Assembly (NCBI RefSeq): GCF_041346925.1
Contig: NZ_CP166840.1
Location: forward strand, 2,413,001 to 2,477,000
Direction: 5' to 3'
Source of the DNA: Agaribacterium sp. ZY112
Lineage (GTDB): Bacteria > Pseudomonadota > Gammaproteobacteria > Pseudomonadales > Cellvibrionaceae
Length of the DNA stretch: 64,000 bases
Below, in pieces: positions 18,452 to 27,235 of this stretch. Under the pieces are notes generated by a model. It was not told the DNA's origin. It searched no databases and worked only from the letters and a program-made list of their open reading frames with translations. A program made the translations under genes and the position numbers. Numbering within the stretch: position 1 is the first letter of the stretch; every line of letters begins with the position of its first letter.

Positions 18452-19189
18452 ATGATTGATCTTCATTCGCACATTCTTGCTGATATAGATGACGGAGCCT
18501 CTACACTTGATGACTCTGTTGCAATGCTGGCTGAAATATCAAAACAGGGCGTGAGCACTGTTTTGGCTACGCCTCATATTCATATCGGTGTATTTGATAA
18601 TACATTAGAGACAATTAGAGCTTCGTTCACTTTACTTTGTGAGCGATTACAAAAAGAAGCGTTATCGATTACGCTTGGTTTTGCCGCAGAGGTTCGCCTT
18701 TGTCCTGAAATTATTACTTTGCTTGAGCAAGATAAATTACCTTTTCTTGGCTCTATAGCAGGGAAAAAGCTACTTTTATTAGAGTTTCCTCACACCCATA
18801 TTCCCCCTGGAAGCGAAAGATTTATTGACTTCCTTTTGGCGAAAAATATTCTCCCTCTTATCGCCCACCCTGAAAGAAATGTAGAGGCTCGTGAGTTGCC
18901 TCAAGTACTGCAGCCCTTTATTCAGCGCTCATGTATGTTTCAGATCACCGCAAGCTCAATTTTAGGGCAGTTTGGAAAGGAGTCAGAGAGTTTGGCTTGG
19001 CAGTTAATAGCTTCTTCGCCGAATGTTGTGGTGGCTTCGGATATGCATAACATGCAAAAGCGAGCCCCAAGAATGGAAGAGGCATATAGAGCCGTGAGTT
19101 CAAAGTTCGGTGAGCTTAGAGCCGATGAGTTATTTGTGCAGCTTCCTCATCGAATTATCAGTTCTAATTCTAGCCTAGTGTCATTTTGA
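18452..19189 (+). CDS. PHP-type tyrosine phosphatase (CpsB/YwqE family)
   Basis: The 245-aa protein has the family's metal-binding N-terminus (MIDLHSHILADIDDG), further metal ligands in ATPHIH, FAAEVR and AHPERN, and SDMHN near residue 195. Such enzymes remove phosphate from the Tyr-rich tail of the Wzc kinase, and the kinase gene lies just upstream. This manganese-type phosphatase is the form usual in Firmicutes and in part of the proteobacteria, and takes the place of the low-molecular-weight Wzb enzyme. Its stop codon overlaps the next start (TGATG). Confidence 0.9.
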   Translation: MIDLHSHILADIDDGASTLDDSVAMLAEISKQGVSTVLATPHIHIGVFDNTLETIRASFTLLCERLQKEALSITLGFAAEVRLCPEIITLLEQDKLPFLGSIAGKKLLLLEFPHTHIPPGSERFIDFLLAKNILPLIAHPERNVEARELPQVLQPFIQRSCMFQITASSILGQFGKESESLAWQLIASSPNVVVASDMHNMQKRAPRMEEAYRAVSSKFGELRADELFVQLPHRIISSNSSLVSF

Positions 19190-19890
19190 TGTTTTCTCAG
19201 TCAATACATAGTCTGTTGCTTAAGCTTGTTATAGCTACGCTGTCTTTATTGATTTTGTTTTTTTCTTTTGAGCGTGCCTTTGCAAATATCTTTTTTTTGA
19301 AAATTGATGCGTATTTTAGTCGTTGGAATGAATCGGCACAGCCAATACCGGATGAGTTAGAAGACGCTCGAGCTGCTATTGTTCCTATGTTAGCTTGGCA
19401 GGGCAATAACCCCGCTTATCACTCTGCAGCAGCCCGTGTTTATGAATGGCAGGCTTATTATGATTTTAATGAGTTGCAATTAAGGCAAGAGGCGTTACGA
19501 GAGGCTCTTAGCTATTATCAGGGCGCTGCGAAGCTTAGGCCTGCATGGCCTGACACCTGGGCGGCCAAACTCAAAATTAAAGCCCAGTTAAACGAGTTTG
19601 ATGATCAGTTTGCTCGCTATATTAAGGCGGCGGATAAATACGGCCCGTATAACCTTAATGTTAATCAAACCATTGCTAAAACCCAGCTTCTATATTGGGA
19701 TGAACTACCTAAAAACTTTCGAGCGCTAGGTTTAAAACATATTACAAGAGCCCTTGCTAATGATCGGCTAAGGCACCCTTTAGTCCTTTATGCTCGATCT
19801 TTAAATAGGCTTCCTATTGTATGTTCTATAGGGCAGCTAAATGAGCTTCCTCTGGTCATAAATCATAAATTCTGTGTCACCATAAATTAG
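19189..19890 (+). CDS. VpsP-like polysaccharide biosynthesis protein
   Basis: The protein has one N-terminal membrane segment (about residues 8-32) and a helical periplasmic part with tetratricopeptide-like pattern (YHSAAARVYEWQA, REALSYYQGAAKLRP). This layout and position beside Wzc/CpsB genes match what I know as the VpsP family, but I am going on memory of general features, not on a diagnostic motif. The ORF could begin with TTG at 19186; I take the ATG at 19189 directly after it. It may be a scaffold that touches the polymerase complex. Confidence 0.6.
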   Translation: MFSQSIHSLLLKLVIATLSLLILFFSFERAFANIFFLKIDAYFSRWNESAQPIPDELEDARAAIVPMLAWQGNNPAYHSAAARVYEWQAYYDFNELQLRQEALREALSYYQGAAKLRPAWPDTWAAKLKIKAQLNEFDDQFARYIKAADKYGPYNLNVNQTIAKTQLLYWDELPKNFRALGLKHITRALANDRLRHPLVLYARSLNRLPIVCSIGQLNELPLVINHKFCVTIN

Positions 19891-19976
19891 GCGCTTTTCA
19901 CTCGGCGTAATTATTGCTCTGTTAAAAAACGAAACTATCTATAGCGTGTGGGCGGCTCTATGTGTGGAGTTGTATC

Positions 19977-21824
19977 GTGAGTTTTCGAAAGGATATTAAT
20001 GGCTTAAGAGCGATAGCTGTTATTGCTGTTGTTCTATACCACTTTAACCCGATATGGCTGCCCGGTGGTTTTGCTGGGGTTGATGTGTTTTTTGTTATCT
20101 CAGGCTTCTTAATGACAGGCATTGTTTTTAGGGGCTTGGAAAATAACAGGTTTTCGATAGTCACCTTTTACGTGGCTAGGGCTAATCGGATTATTCCCGC
20201 TCTGGCTTTTTTATGTTTGACATTACTGGTTTTGGGTTGGTTTACTTTTAGTGCTTATGACTACGCTCAGTTAGCTAAGCATGTTCTGAGTAGTGTGACC
20301 TTCGTTTCCAATATGGTGTATTGGGGGGAGTCTGGTTATTTTGATGCAGCATCACATGAAAAGTGGCTATTACATACTTGGTCGCTCTCTGCCGAGTGGC
20401 AGTTTTATATGCTTTATCCTATTTTTCTTGCGTTATTTAGCCGGTTTGTATCACTACCTACTTTAAAAATTCTTGTTTTAATTGCTACGGTCTTAGGCTT
20501 TCTGTTTTGTGTTGTGGCCAGCTATACATCTCCGCTTGCCAGTTATTTCCTTCTTCCTACCCGCGCTTGGGAGATGTTGATTGGTGGCGTCGCTTATTTA
20601 TACCCAATGTCGCTTAAGGCAAACCATAAGCGATGGTTTGAGGTGATTGGCATATTAATGATAGTGGCTTCTTATTTTAGTCTCTCTCAATACGATGCAT
20701 GGCCCGGTTATTTAGCACTTATTCCTGTCTTAGGTGCTTTTCTTGTTGTGCAGGCTAATTCTAATACTAGCTTCTTGACTGGGAACGTTGTGTTCCAACA
20801 TTTGGGTTCTTGGTCTTACTCAATCTATCTTTGGCATTGGCCTCTTGTCGTTGTGCCTATGTACTTTTCTGTTACTAGTTATTGGCCGCTTATTGGTATT
20901 CCACTATCGGTGTTACTTGGTTGTTTGAGTTATCGTTTTATTGAGTCAATAAGATTTTCATCCTTATCCCATTGGGCGAGTGTGTATCGCTCGCCGCCAC
21001 TGTATATGGTTCTTGGGATGGCTCTATGTTCTTATCTTGTAGTTTATTCAGAGGGAGCAATGACGCGCTTTTCTGAAGCGGATCAGCTTAAGGCTAGGAG
21101 TGCCTTAGTGGCAGTTGATGATTGGACTTACCCCATGCATGGGGATTTGAAAGTTGGGGAAAGCGATATTCGTTTCATTGAAGGGAGTACGGATAAAAAT
21201 ATTTTGTTTATTGGTTCAAGCCATATAGAACATCTTTATCCATATGTCGCTTCATTAGATAGTGAATATAATGTTTATTTTTTGACTATGGGTGGCTGCT
21301 TTGTCGCCGAGTCATTTAAAAACCCTAAGTGGAGTTGCTCTAATGTTCAGGGCTATAAATCGCTTATGGAGCAGGTCGAGTTTGAAAAAGTAGTTACATC
21401 TTTATATAACATTAATGGTTATCTGTCTGGTGATGCTGAGATAGCTACGCGCCAACTTAAACAAAGAGTCCGTGAATATGATCAGTTTTTGGCTTATGTG
21501 AAAACTAAGGTAAAACAGGTTGTAGTCTTATTGGGCGAGCCTAAAGGTGATGAATTTGACCCGAAAAAGTCGTTGCGCCGAGATCTAGCTGGTTTTATTT
21601 CTGTAGAGCAGGCTAGGTCTAATTATCGCGTGCATTATGAGGCCTTGCAGTCACTTCAAAATCTAGAAGGGGTCATGGTTATTGATCCTATTGATTATCT
21701 CTGTACGGATGTTTGTAAGGTCATGAATAAGGATTATGAGTACTACTATAGCGACTCTAATCATCTCAGGCCTTGGTACGCGATAGCATCACTTGATTTC
21801 CTCGACCCTGTACTTACTAGGTAG
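19977..21824 (+). CDS. acyltransferase 3 family protein with SGNH-like C-terminal domain
   Basis: This OafA/YrhL-type membrane enzyme would add acetyl or other acyl groups to the polysaccharide. The N-terminal ten or so membrane segments contain RKDINGLRAIAVIAVVLYHF with the catalytic-type His, and GGFAGVDVFFVISGFL; the soluble C-terminal part (from about residue 380) has FIGSSHIEHL, resembling the SGNH block I, and a final SDSNHLRPWY that carries the likely Asp-His pair. The start is the GTG at 19977 (GGAG upstream), which gives the canonical N-terminus; the open frame runs from 19962. Confidence 0.88.
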   Translation: MSFRKDINGLRAIAVIAVVLYHFNPIWLPGGFAGVDVFFVISGFLMTGIVFRGLENNRFSIVTFYVARANRIIPALAFLCLTLLVLGWFTFSAYDYAQLAKHVLSSVTFVSNMVYWGESGYFDAASHEKWLLHTWSLSAEWQFYMLYPIFLALFSRFVSLPTLKILVLIATVLGFLFCVVASYTSPLASYFLLPTRAWEMLIGGVAYLYPMSLKANHKRWFEVIGILMIVASYFSLSQYDAWPGYLALIPVLGAFLVVQANSNTSFLTGNVVFQHLGSWSYSIYLWHWPLVVVPMYFSVTSYWPLIGIPLSVLLGCLSYRFIESIRFSSLSHWASVYRSPPLYMVLGMALCSYLVVYSEGAMTRFSEADQLKARSALVAVDDWTYPMHGDLKVGESDIRFIEGSTDKNILFIGSSHIEHLYPYVASLDSEYNVYFLTMGGCFVAESFKNPKWSCSNVQGYKSLMEQVEFEKVVTSLYNINGYLSGDAEIATRQLKQRVREYDQFLAYVKTKVKQVVVLLGEPKGDEFDPKKSLRRDLAGFISVEQARSNYRVHYEALQSLQNLEGVMVIDPIDYLCTDVCKVMNKDYEYYYSDSNHLRPWYAIASLDFLDPVLTR

Positions 21825-22027
21825 TTTTAGAGGTGTTCATGCTAGCTCGTTGGGCTGATCTGCTAAGCGAGCTATTTACTGTACTTTTCGCCGCTCTTAG
21901 CCCCTTTAATGGGAGCCTTGATTGATCTCCGTGTATGTTTTGGCGTAATTATCATCATAAAGTGTGATTTATGTCTCAAAAAAGCTGACATTTATACTTT
22001 TTGCTTATAAAATAGGCTTTTTTATTT

Positions 22028-22045
22028 CCCTAAAGTTCTTTAGGG
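22028..22045 (+). repeat. perfect inverted repeat upstream of the VWA gene
   Basis: CCCTAAAG and CTTTAGGG face each other across two bases, about 40 bases before the ATG at 22086. It could be an operator or a leader hairpin. The 261-base gap 21825-22085 shows no other gene. Confidence 0.35.
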
Positions 22046-22085
22046 CTTTCACCCTGCTTATTGTTTGATCTAACGGAGATCCACT

Positions 22086-23792
22086 ATGTCTGTATCACGC
22101 GCCCTTATTTCGGGTTTGCTGTGTTGTTTACTTCCTTTATATGCTTCTTCTGCACTGGCTGAGCCGCGTGCGAACGTCATGATCTTGATGGACGCATCTG
22201 GCAGTGTCGGAGAAGAGTCGTTTGAGCTACAGAAACAGTTTGTGTCTGACTTAGCGGGTTCATTTGATTCTGAGCAAGCAAGAGTGGGTGTTATTCAGTT
22301 TTCTACAGGGGCTGAAATATTACACTCCTTAGGAGATGTGCAAGAGCCTGGAGTGCTTGAGCCTATTATTGAGGGGGCGATTTATTCAAAGGGTGCGACA
22401 TTTACACGTACTGCAATTAAGCTTGCACTCAATGATTTTGATCGCTACACCGCTGATGATGATAAGCGTATCTTGGTTTTAGTGACGGATGGTACGCCGT
22501 ACCCACGCAATACCGAAGACGTATGCAGTCTTGCTCATAGCTTAAACTCTCGTTCTATTGAAGTCGTGGCCCTCTTAGTTGGTGATAATGTTAATTTACA
22601 AAAATTGGCTTGTATTACACCTTCTGAAAAAAATCTTGTACTGGTAAAAGATTTTGAAGCTTTAGCAACGGGGGCTGATGGCTCTGGTGATGTTTTGGCT
22701 GGGCCGGTAGTGTTACGTGACTTTGATTTAGACGGAGTCGCTAACAAAGATGAGCTATTGGAAGATACCGATGCGGATGACTTGCCTAATTATATTGATA
22801 GTGATGATGATAATGACGGTATCCCGACGCTGTCTGAAGACTTAAATGCTAATGGTATTTTAAGTGATGATGATTCAGACCGTGACGGTATTGCAGAGTA
22901 CTTAGATGATGAAGAAACCCAGCCTGCTGTAACCGCATATGCTGGCGCAGACCAAATTGTCTTAGATGAAGTCGTACTTGATGCTAGCGCTTCAGTTGTT
23001 TTAGCTGGGCAAGAAAATGCAAGGTATACCTGGTTTATCCAGCACTTATGTCAAGCGCCAGCTTTGTGTGAGTCTGACTTTAGTGTCAATGGTATGGTCG
23101 CTGTTGTTGACTTGGTTCAGGCTGGTAATTACAACGTGCGTTTATATGTCGAAGATATCACCGGTGAAAGTCACTCAGACTCTTTGCATGTGGCCGCTTA
23201 TGGCGAAGCTTATACTCCTGAAGAAGTGGACCAATTGGTTGCTGCTGCCGTCGAGGAGGCTTTAGCTGGTGGCGCATCGCCGAGCCCAAGTCCTTCTCCT
23301 GTTGCATCGCCGAGTCCGAGTCCTTCGCCTGTGGTATCTCCTAGCCCATCTCCTTCTCCTTCTGTATCACCGGCACCTGCGGTACCTCTTGCTGTTGAAG
23401 GCGAGAACTTTTTTAATACTGGCGGTACTCAGGATGGCTTTACTACACGTACTTTCTGGGAAGGCAGTGAACGTGAAACCACCTTTGCTGATCATATTTT
23501 AACGGGGGGTTGGGCTGAGTACTCAGTATCTTTCCCTGAAGATGGCAGCTACGACTTAAGCATTATTGCATCAACAGATAGGCTCACTGATTCGAATGTG
23601 AAAGTCTATATCGATGGCATTGAAGTCGCAGAAGCTCCTGTTCATGGCGACAACCTAAACGTGTTTGTTGAGTTTGATGTTGCTAGTGCTTTAAGTATTA
23701 GTGAAGGCGATCATGTTATTCGTATTGAATCTACTGGCGTTGAATTACGCTGGCAGTTCTTCCTTGATAAGATTGTTTTTACTCAAAACTGA
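22086..23792 (+). CDS. secreted VWA / calcium-repeat / Pro-Ser linker / CBM6-like protein
   Basis: The 568-aa product starts with a signal peptide (to about ALAEP). A von Willebrand A domain follows (about residues 29-190) with the MIDAS motif DASGSVGEES and a TDGTP segment. Then come calcium-binding thrombospondin-3/EF-like repeats rich in Asp (DFDLDGVANKDE, DSDDDNDGIPT, DSDRDGIAEYLD), a PKD-like stretch, a Pro-Ser linker (about 398-430) and a C-terminal beta-sandwich resembling CBM6/CBM35 (VEGENFFNTGG, GGWAEYSVSFP, VYIDG). It fits a surface or matrix protein that grips carbohydrate. It lies at the end of the polysaccharide locus and is followed by a strong terminator. Confidence 0.85.
   Translation: MSVSRALISGLLCCLLPLYASSALAEPRANVMILMDASGSVGEESFELQKQFVSDLAGSFDSEQARVGVIQFSTGAEILHSLGDVQEPGVLEPIIEGAIYSKGATFTRTAIKLALNDFDRYTADDDKRILVLVTDGTPYPRNTEDVCSLAHSLNSRSIEVVALLVGDNVNLQKLACITPSEKNLVLVKDFEALATGADGSGDVLAGPVVLRDFDLDGVANKDELLEDTDADDLPNYIDSDDDNDGIPTLSEDLNANGILSDDDSDRDGIAEYLDDEETQPAVTAYAGADQIVLDEVVLDASASVVLAGQENARYTWFIQHLCQAPALCESDFSVNGMVAVVDLVQAGNYNVRLYVEDITGESHSDSLHVAAYGEAYTPEEVDQLVAAAVEEALAGGASPSPSPSPVASPSPSPSPVVSPSPSPSPSVSPAPAVPLAVEGENFFNTGGTQDGFTTRTFWEGSERETTFADHILTGGWAEYSVSFPEDGSYDLSIIASTDRLTDSNVKVYIDGIEVAEAPVHGDNLNVFVEFDVASALSISEGDHVIRIESTGVELRWQFFLDKIVFTQN
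23275..23372 (+). repeat. Pro-Ser linker repeats
   Basis: The DNA encodes about three near-identical blocks of alternating Pro-Ser with Val/Ala spacers. Pro/Ser linkers of this kind are common in carbohydrate-active secreted proteins of marine polysaccharide degraders such as Saccharophagus and Teredinibacter. Confidence 0.8.
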
Positions 23793-23830
23793 TTGTTTTG
23801 TGAGCGCCTGTTAGAGCCTCACTAAATTAA

Positions 23831-23857
23831 AAAGCGAACCTATTTGGTTCGCTTTTT
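23831..23857 (+). terminator. intrinsic terminator after the VWA gene
   Basis: AAAGCGAACC and GGTTCGCTTT form a 10-bp stem with a 5-base loop, followed by a T-run. It ends the transcript 39 bases after the stop and may also serve the converging epimerase gene. Confidence 0.9.
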
Positions 23858-23937
23858 TTATGTCTGCTTTTTAAGCGGTAGCAGTGCAGATAGGAACAAA
23901 GAGCTTAAAATAGGGGCTTTGTTAACGTGCGTTAATG

Positions 23938-24933
23938 TTATTTAAAGTCTTTATACCATTTAACAAACTTTTCTATTCCATCATAAATATCCACGGCTGG
24001 CTGATGGCCTGTTGCTGCTATAAGCGAATCAATATCGGCATAGGTGCGTTTTACGTCACCAGGCTGCATGGGAAGCATAATTTTTTCTGCTTTTTTACCA
24101 CATGCTTGTTCAATGGCATCGATAAATGTTGCCAGTTCAATGGGGTTGTTATTACCGATGTTGTAAACGCGATAAGGTGCCGTGCTGCTCGATGGATCGG
24201 TTAATGGGTTGCTTGAATCTGTTTCGGGTATGACATTTTGAATACGTATAATGCCTTCAACAATATCGTCGATATACGTAAAGTCACGTTGCATTTTACC
24301 TTCGTTAAATACCTTGATGGGCTTGTTATTTAAGATCGCCTCGGTAAATAACCATGGCGCCATATCTGGGCGGCCTGCTGGGCCGTAAACCGTAAAAAAG
24401 CGTAGGCCTGTGGTTGGTATTTTATAAAGGTTGGAATACGAATGGGCCATTAACTCATTCGATTTCTTAGTTGCTGCATAAAGGGAGACTGGGTGGTCAA
24501 CAGCATCGGATTCGCTAAATGGAATCTTTGGGTTCATGCCGTAAACCGAGCTTGAACTTGCGTAAACTAAGTGCTCGACATCGTTGTGTCGGCAACCTTC
24601 TAAAATGCACATAGTGCCGACAAGGTTACTGTCGACGTATTCAAAAGGTGCTTCGATAGAATAGCGTACACCGGCCTGCGCACCTAAGTGAATCACTCGT
24701 TGAAACTTTTCCTTTTTGAACAGTTCCGCAACGGCGTCGCGATCAGCCAAGTCTAGACGGGCTTCAGTAAAGCCCTGTTGTCCAAGTAGCTTTTCGAGTC
24801 TGTATTGCTTAAGGCGAGGAATGTAATAGCTGTTCAGGTTGTCTAGGCCAATCACTTCGTGGCCTTCATCTAATAGGCGTTGACAAGTGGCCGCGCCAAT
24901 AAAACCGGCCGCACCGGTAACTAGGTATTTCAT
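23938..24933 (-). CDS. UDP-glucuronate 4-epimerase-like NAD-dependent epimerase
   Basis: This short-chain dehydrogenase-type enzyme would interconvert UDP-glucuronate and UDP-galacturonate for polysaccharide synthesis. It has the NAD-binding GAAGFIG near residue 7, SSSSVYG with the catalytic Ser, and the YAATKKSNE active-site Tyr-Lys pair, with RFFTVYGPAGRPDMAPW and FTYIDDIVEGI later. The TVYGPAGRPDMA block matches the uronate epimerase group better than GalE, but the substrate is inferred. It is encoded against the exopolysaccharide run and shares a 194-base divergent gap with the phosphohexomutase. Confidence 0.85.
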   Translation of the reverse strand: MKYLVTGAAGFIGAATCQRLLDEGHEVIGLDNLNSYYIPRLKQYRLEKLLGQQGFTEARLDLADRDAVAELFKKEKFQRVIHLGAQAGVRYSIEAPFEYVDSNLVGTMCILEGCRHNDVEHLVYASSSSVYGMNPKIPFSESDAVDHPVSLYAATKKSNELMAHSYSNLYKIPTTGLRFFTVYGPAGRPDMAPWLFTEAILNNKPIKVFNEGKMQRDFTYIDDIVEGIIRIQNVIPETDSSNPLTDPSSSTAPYRVYNIGNNNPIELATFIDAIEQACGKKAEKIMLPMQPGDVKRTYADIDSLIAATGHQPAVDIYDGIEKFVKWYKDFK

Positions 24934-25127
24934 TCTGTGGTATTCACTTTAATCGCTGGGTGATGTGCTTAGGGCTATTGTCCCCATTGCCTTTGCACGC
25001 ATTTTATCAGGAAAGTGGTTGGAAGGGGCGGGGCTGCTGCAATTACTCTGTTTTGTAGTTTCTGCTAAAATCTTGCTTTTTATTGCCCTCCGTTTTTTGA
25101 GGGCTGATACTGGGGAAATATAAAACC

Positions 25128-26561
25128 ATGTTAAAAAGCTCTGAAGTACTGGCTCAAAGTGCCGTTAAATTTGGCACCAGTGGTGCGCGTGGTTTGGTTG
25201 AAGATTTTAGTGTGGATGTGTGTGCGGCCTTTACCCATGCATTTCTTGCATCTATGAAGGCTAGTTTTAGCTTTGATAGTGTTGCAATAGCGATTGATAA
25301 TCGCCCAAGTAGCTATGCCATGGCTCAAGCGATAAGTGCTGCTTTGTCTCAGGCGGGTATTCGCACTTTGTATTACGGTGTGGTGCCAACACCAGCCTTA
25401 GCTTTTATTGCTATGCAGCAAGATTTACCGGCGATTATGGTGACGGGAAGCCACATTCCTTTTGATCGTAATGGCCTCAAGTTTTACCGCCCTGATGGTG
25501 AGATTTCTAAAGACGATGAGCATATTATTGTCTCTGCGCAGGCAGAGTTTGCCTCTCTTCAAGGGCAAAACTTAGCAGAACTTAAACTCGATAAGGCCGC
25601 CCTTGAGCTGTATACGAAGCGTTATAGTGACTTATTTGCAGAGGATTTTCTCAGCGGCCTTAAGATCGGTATTTATGAGCACAGTAGTGCTGGGCGTGAT
25701 ATTTACGCCAAGCTGTTTAGCAAGCTGGGGGCCGACGTTGTCTCTCTAGGTCGCAGTGATGAGTTTGTCCCAATTGATACCGAAGCTGTTGCGCAAGACG
25801 ATATTCTTAGGGCCAAGGCGTGGTCTACTGAATATGGCTTTGATTTTATTTTCTCTACCGATGGCGATGGTGATAGACCCTTAGTCGCCGACGAAAAAGG
25901 GGAGTGGTTACGTGGTGATGTACTGGGTTTGTTGTGTGCCAAAGCGCTCGGTGTTGAAGCCTTGGCGGTGCCTGTTAGCTGCAATACGGCCATTGAGCAG
26001 TCTGCTGTTTTTAAACATGTTGAGCGTTGTAAAATTGGTTCACCTTATGTGATTGCTGAATTTGCAAGTTTGAATAGCCGTTATGCCAGTGTTGCAGGGT
26101 TTGAGGCAAATGGAGGTTTCTTATTGGGTTCAAACCTTAAGCTAGACGGTAAGTCGCTGGATGCTTTGCCGACACGTGATGCCATCCTTCCTGCCTTGAT
26201 GTTGTTGTCCGCAAGTATAAAAGCAGGCCAGCCTATTTCGGCTTTAGTGGCACAGTTGCCTCAGCGTTTTACTTATAGTGATCGAATTAAGGCCTTTCCC
26301 ACAGAGCTGAGTCGCAGCATTATTGAAAAAGCGACAGCTGACCCTGTGTGGCTTTGCCAGCAGTTAAATTTGCAGTCGGCGATACGTTCTGTGGATACCA
26401 CAGATGGCTTAAGGTTGAGTTTTGAGTCTGCGACGGTTGTTCACTTTAGGCCTTCGGGTAACGCACCAGAGTTGCGTTGTTATGCCGAGGCCGATACGGC
26501 AGCAGAGGCAAAAACCTTGGTTGATAGCTGTTTGGCTGTGTTGGCCTCACAAGCCCCTTAA
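25128..26561 (+). CDS. phosphohexomutase (phosphomannomutase/phosphoglucomutase)
   Basis: The enzyme moves phosphate between C6 and C1 of hexoses to feed GDP-mannose or UDP-glucose formation. The phospho-serine loop reads VTGSHIPFDRNGLKFY (Ser near residue 107), the metal site is DGDGDRP, the sugar-binding loop GFEANGGFLLGS, and the phosphate-binding C-terminus FRPSGNAPELR. The loop has SHIP where TASHNP is commonest. Whether mannose or glucose is preferred cannot be told. It is divergent from the epimerase gene. Confidence 0.87.
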   Translation: MLKSSEVLAQSAVKFGTSGARGLVEDFSVDVCAAFTHAFLASMKASFSFDSVAIAIDNRPSSYAMAQAISAALSQAGIRTLYYGVVPTPALAFIAMQQDLPAIMVTGSHIPFDRNGLKFYRPDGEISKDDEHIIVSAQAEFASLQGQNLAELKLDKAALELYTKRYSDLFAEDFLSGLKIGIYEHSSAGRDIYAKLFSKLGADVVSLGRSDEFVPIDTEAVAQDDILRAKAWSTEYGFDFIFSTDGDGDRPLVADEKGEWLRGDVLGLLCAKALGVEALAVPVSCNTAIEQSAVFKHVERCKIGSPYVIAEFASLNSRYASVAGFEANGGFLLGSNLKLDGKSLDALPTRDAILPALMLLSASIKAGQPISALVAQLPQRFTYSDRIKAFPTELSRSIIEKATADPVWLCQQLNLQSAIRSVDTTDGLRLSFESATVVHFRPSGNAPELRCYAEADTAAEAKTLVDSCLAVLASQAP

Positions 26562-26752
26562 TATTGCAGCTTGTGACATCGGGCTAGAGCACTTACTCTG
26601 GCCTTTGAAACGCTTATTTTCGGTATTTTAAGCCCTTATTTTTGAGCTATTAGCGTTGTTTCGCCGACTTTAGCTTGTAATCCTGCGTTTGAAAGTACCG
26701 TATTCTCGTCGATACATATATAATACGCGCCCAAATTTATCTGGATAGAACT

Positions 26753-27235
26753 ATGAGTAAGCCTTCAGTGAGTATCATTATGGGTTCCCAGTCTGACTGG
26801 CCCATTATGCAATCTGCCACGATCCCCTTAGGTGAGTTGGCGGTGGACTTCGAGACCCAGGTGGTTTCGGCTCACCGTACTCCTGATCGCCTGTTCACCT
26901 TTTGTGAAGAAGCGCACGAGCGTGGCATTGATGTGATCATTGCCGGTGCTGGTGGCTCTGCTCACTTGGCTGGTATGGCCGCGGCTAAGACTCATTTACC
27001 TGTTATTGCTGTGCCTGTGCCTAGTAAGCACTTTAATGGTATGGATAGCTTGATGTCGATGGTACAAATGCCTAAAGGCGTTGCCGTAGCTTGTCAGGCT
27101 GTGGGTGCTTCTGGTGCCTATAACGCAGGTTTAATGGCCGCTCAAATGCTTGCTCTAAAAGATGAGGCACTACGTCAGCGTTTGATCGACTGGCGTAATT
27201 CCCAGACCGATGGCGTGCCGGTTGAGGTTGAATAA
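26753..27235 (+). CDS. purE: N5-carboxyaminoimidazole ribonucleotide mutase
   Basis: PurE rearranges N5-CAIR to CAIR in purine synthesis. The 160-aa protein shows the family motifs MGSQSDWPIM, SAHRTPDRL and AGAGGSAHLAGMAAAKT, at the usual length for the class I enzyme. It is followed directly by purK, whose start lies immediately after its stop, so the two are one transcript. The mutase-class (not decarboxylase-class) reading agrees with the presence of purK. Confidence 0.97.
   Translation: MSKPSVSIIMGSQSDWPIMQSATIPLGELAVDFETQVVSAHRTPDRLFTFCEEAHERGIDVIIAGAGGSAHLAGMAAAKTHLPVIAVPVPSKHFNGMDSLMSMVQMPKGVAVACQAVGASGAYNAGLMAAQMLALKDEALRQRLIDWRNSQTDGVPVEVE

Noticed and set aside
23275..23372. Possible CRISPR-like or tandem DNA repeat
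   Set aside because: It is a coding Pro-Ser linker in frame with the VWA protein, and there are no spacers or repeats of CRISPR length.
23935..24204. Plus-strand 89-aa frame over the epimerase gene
   Set aside because: It is the opposite strand of a clear NAD-dependent epimerase with all motifs intact.
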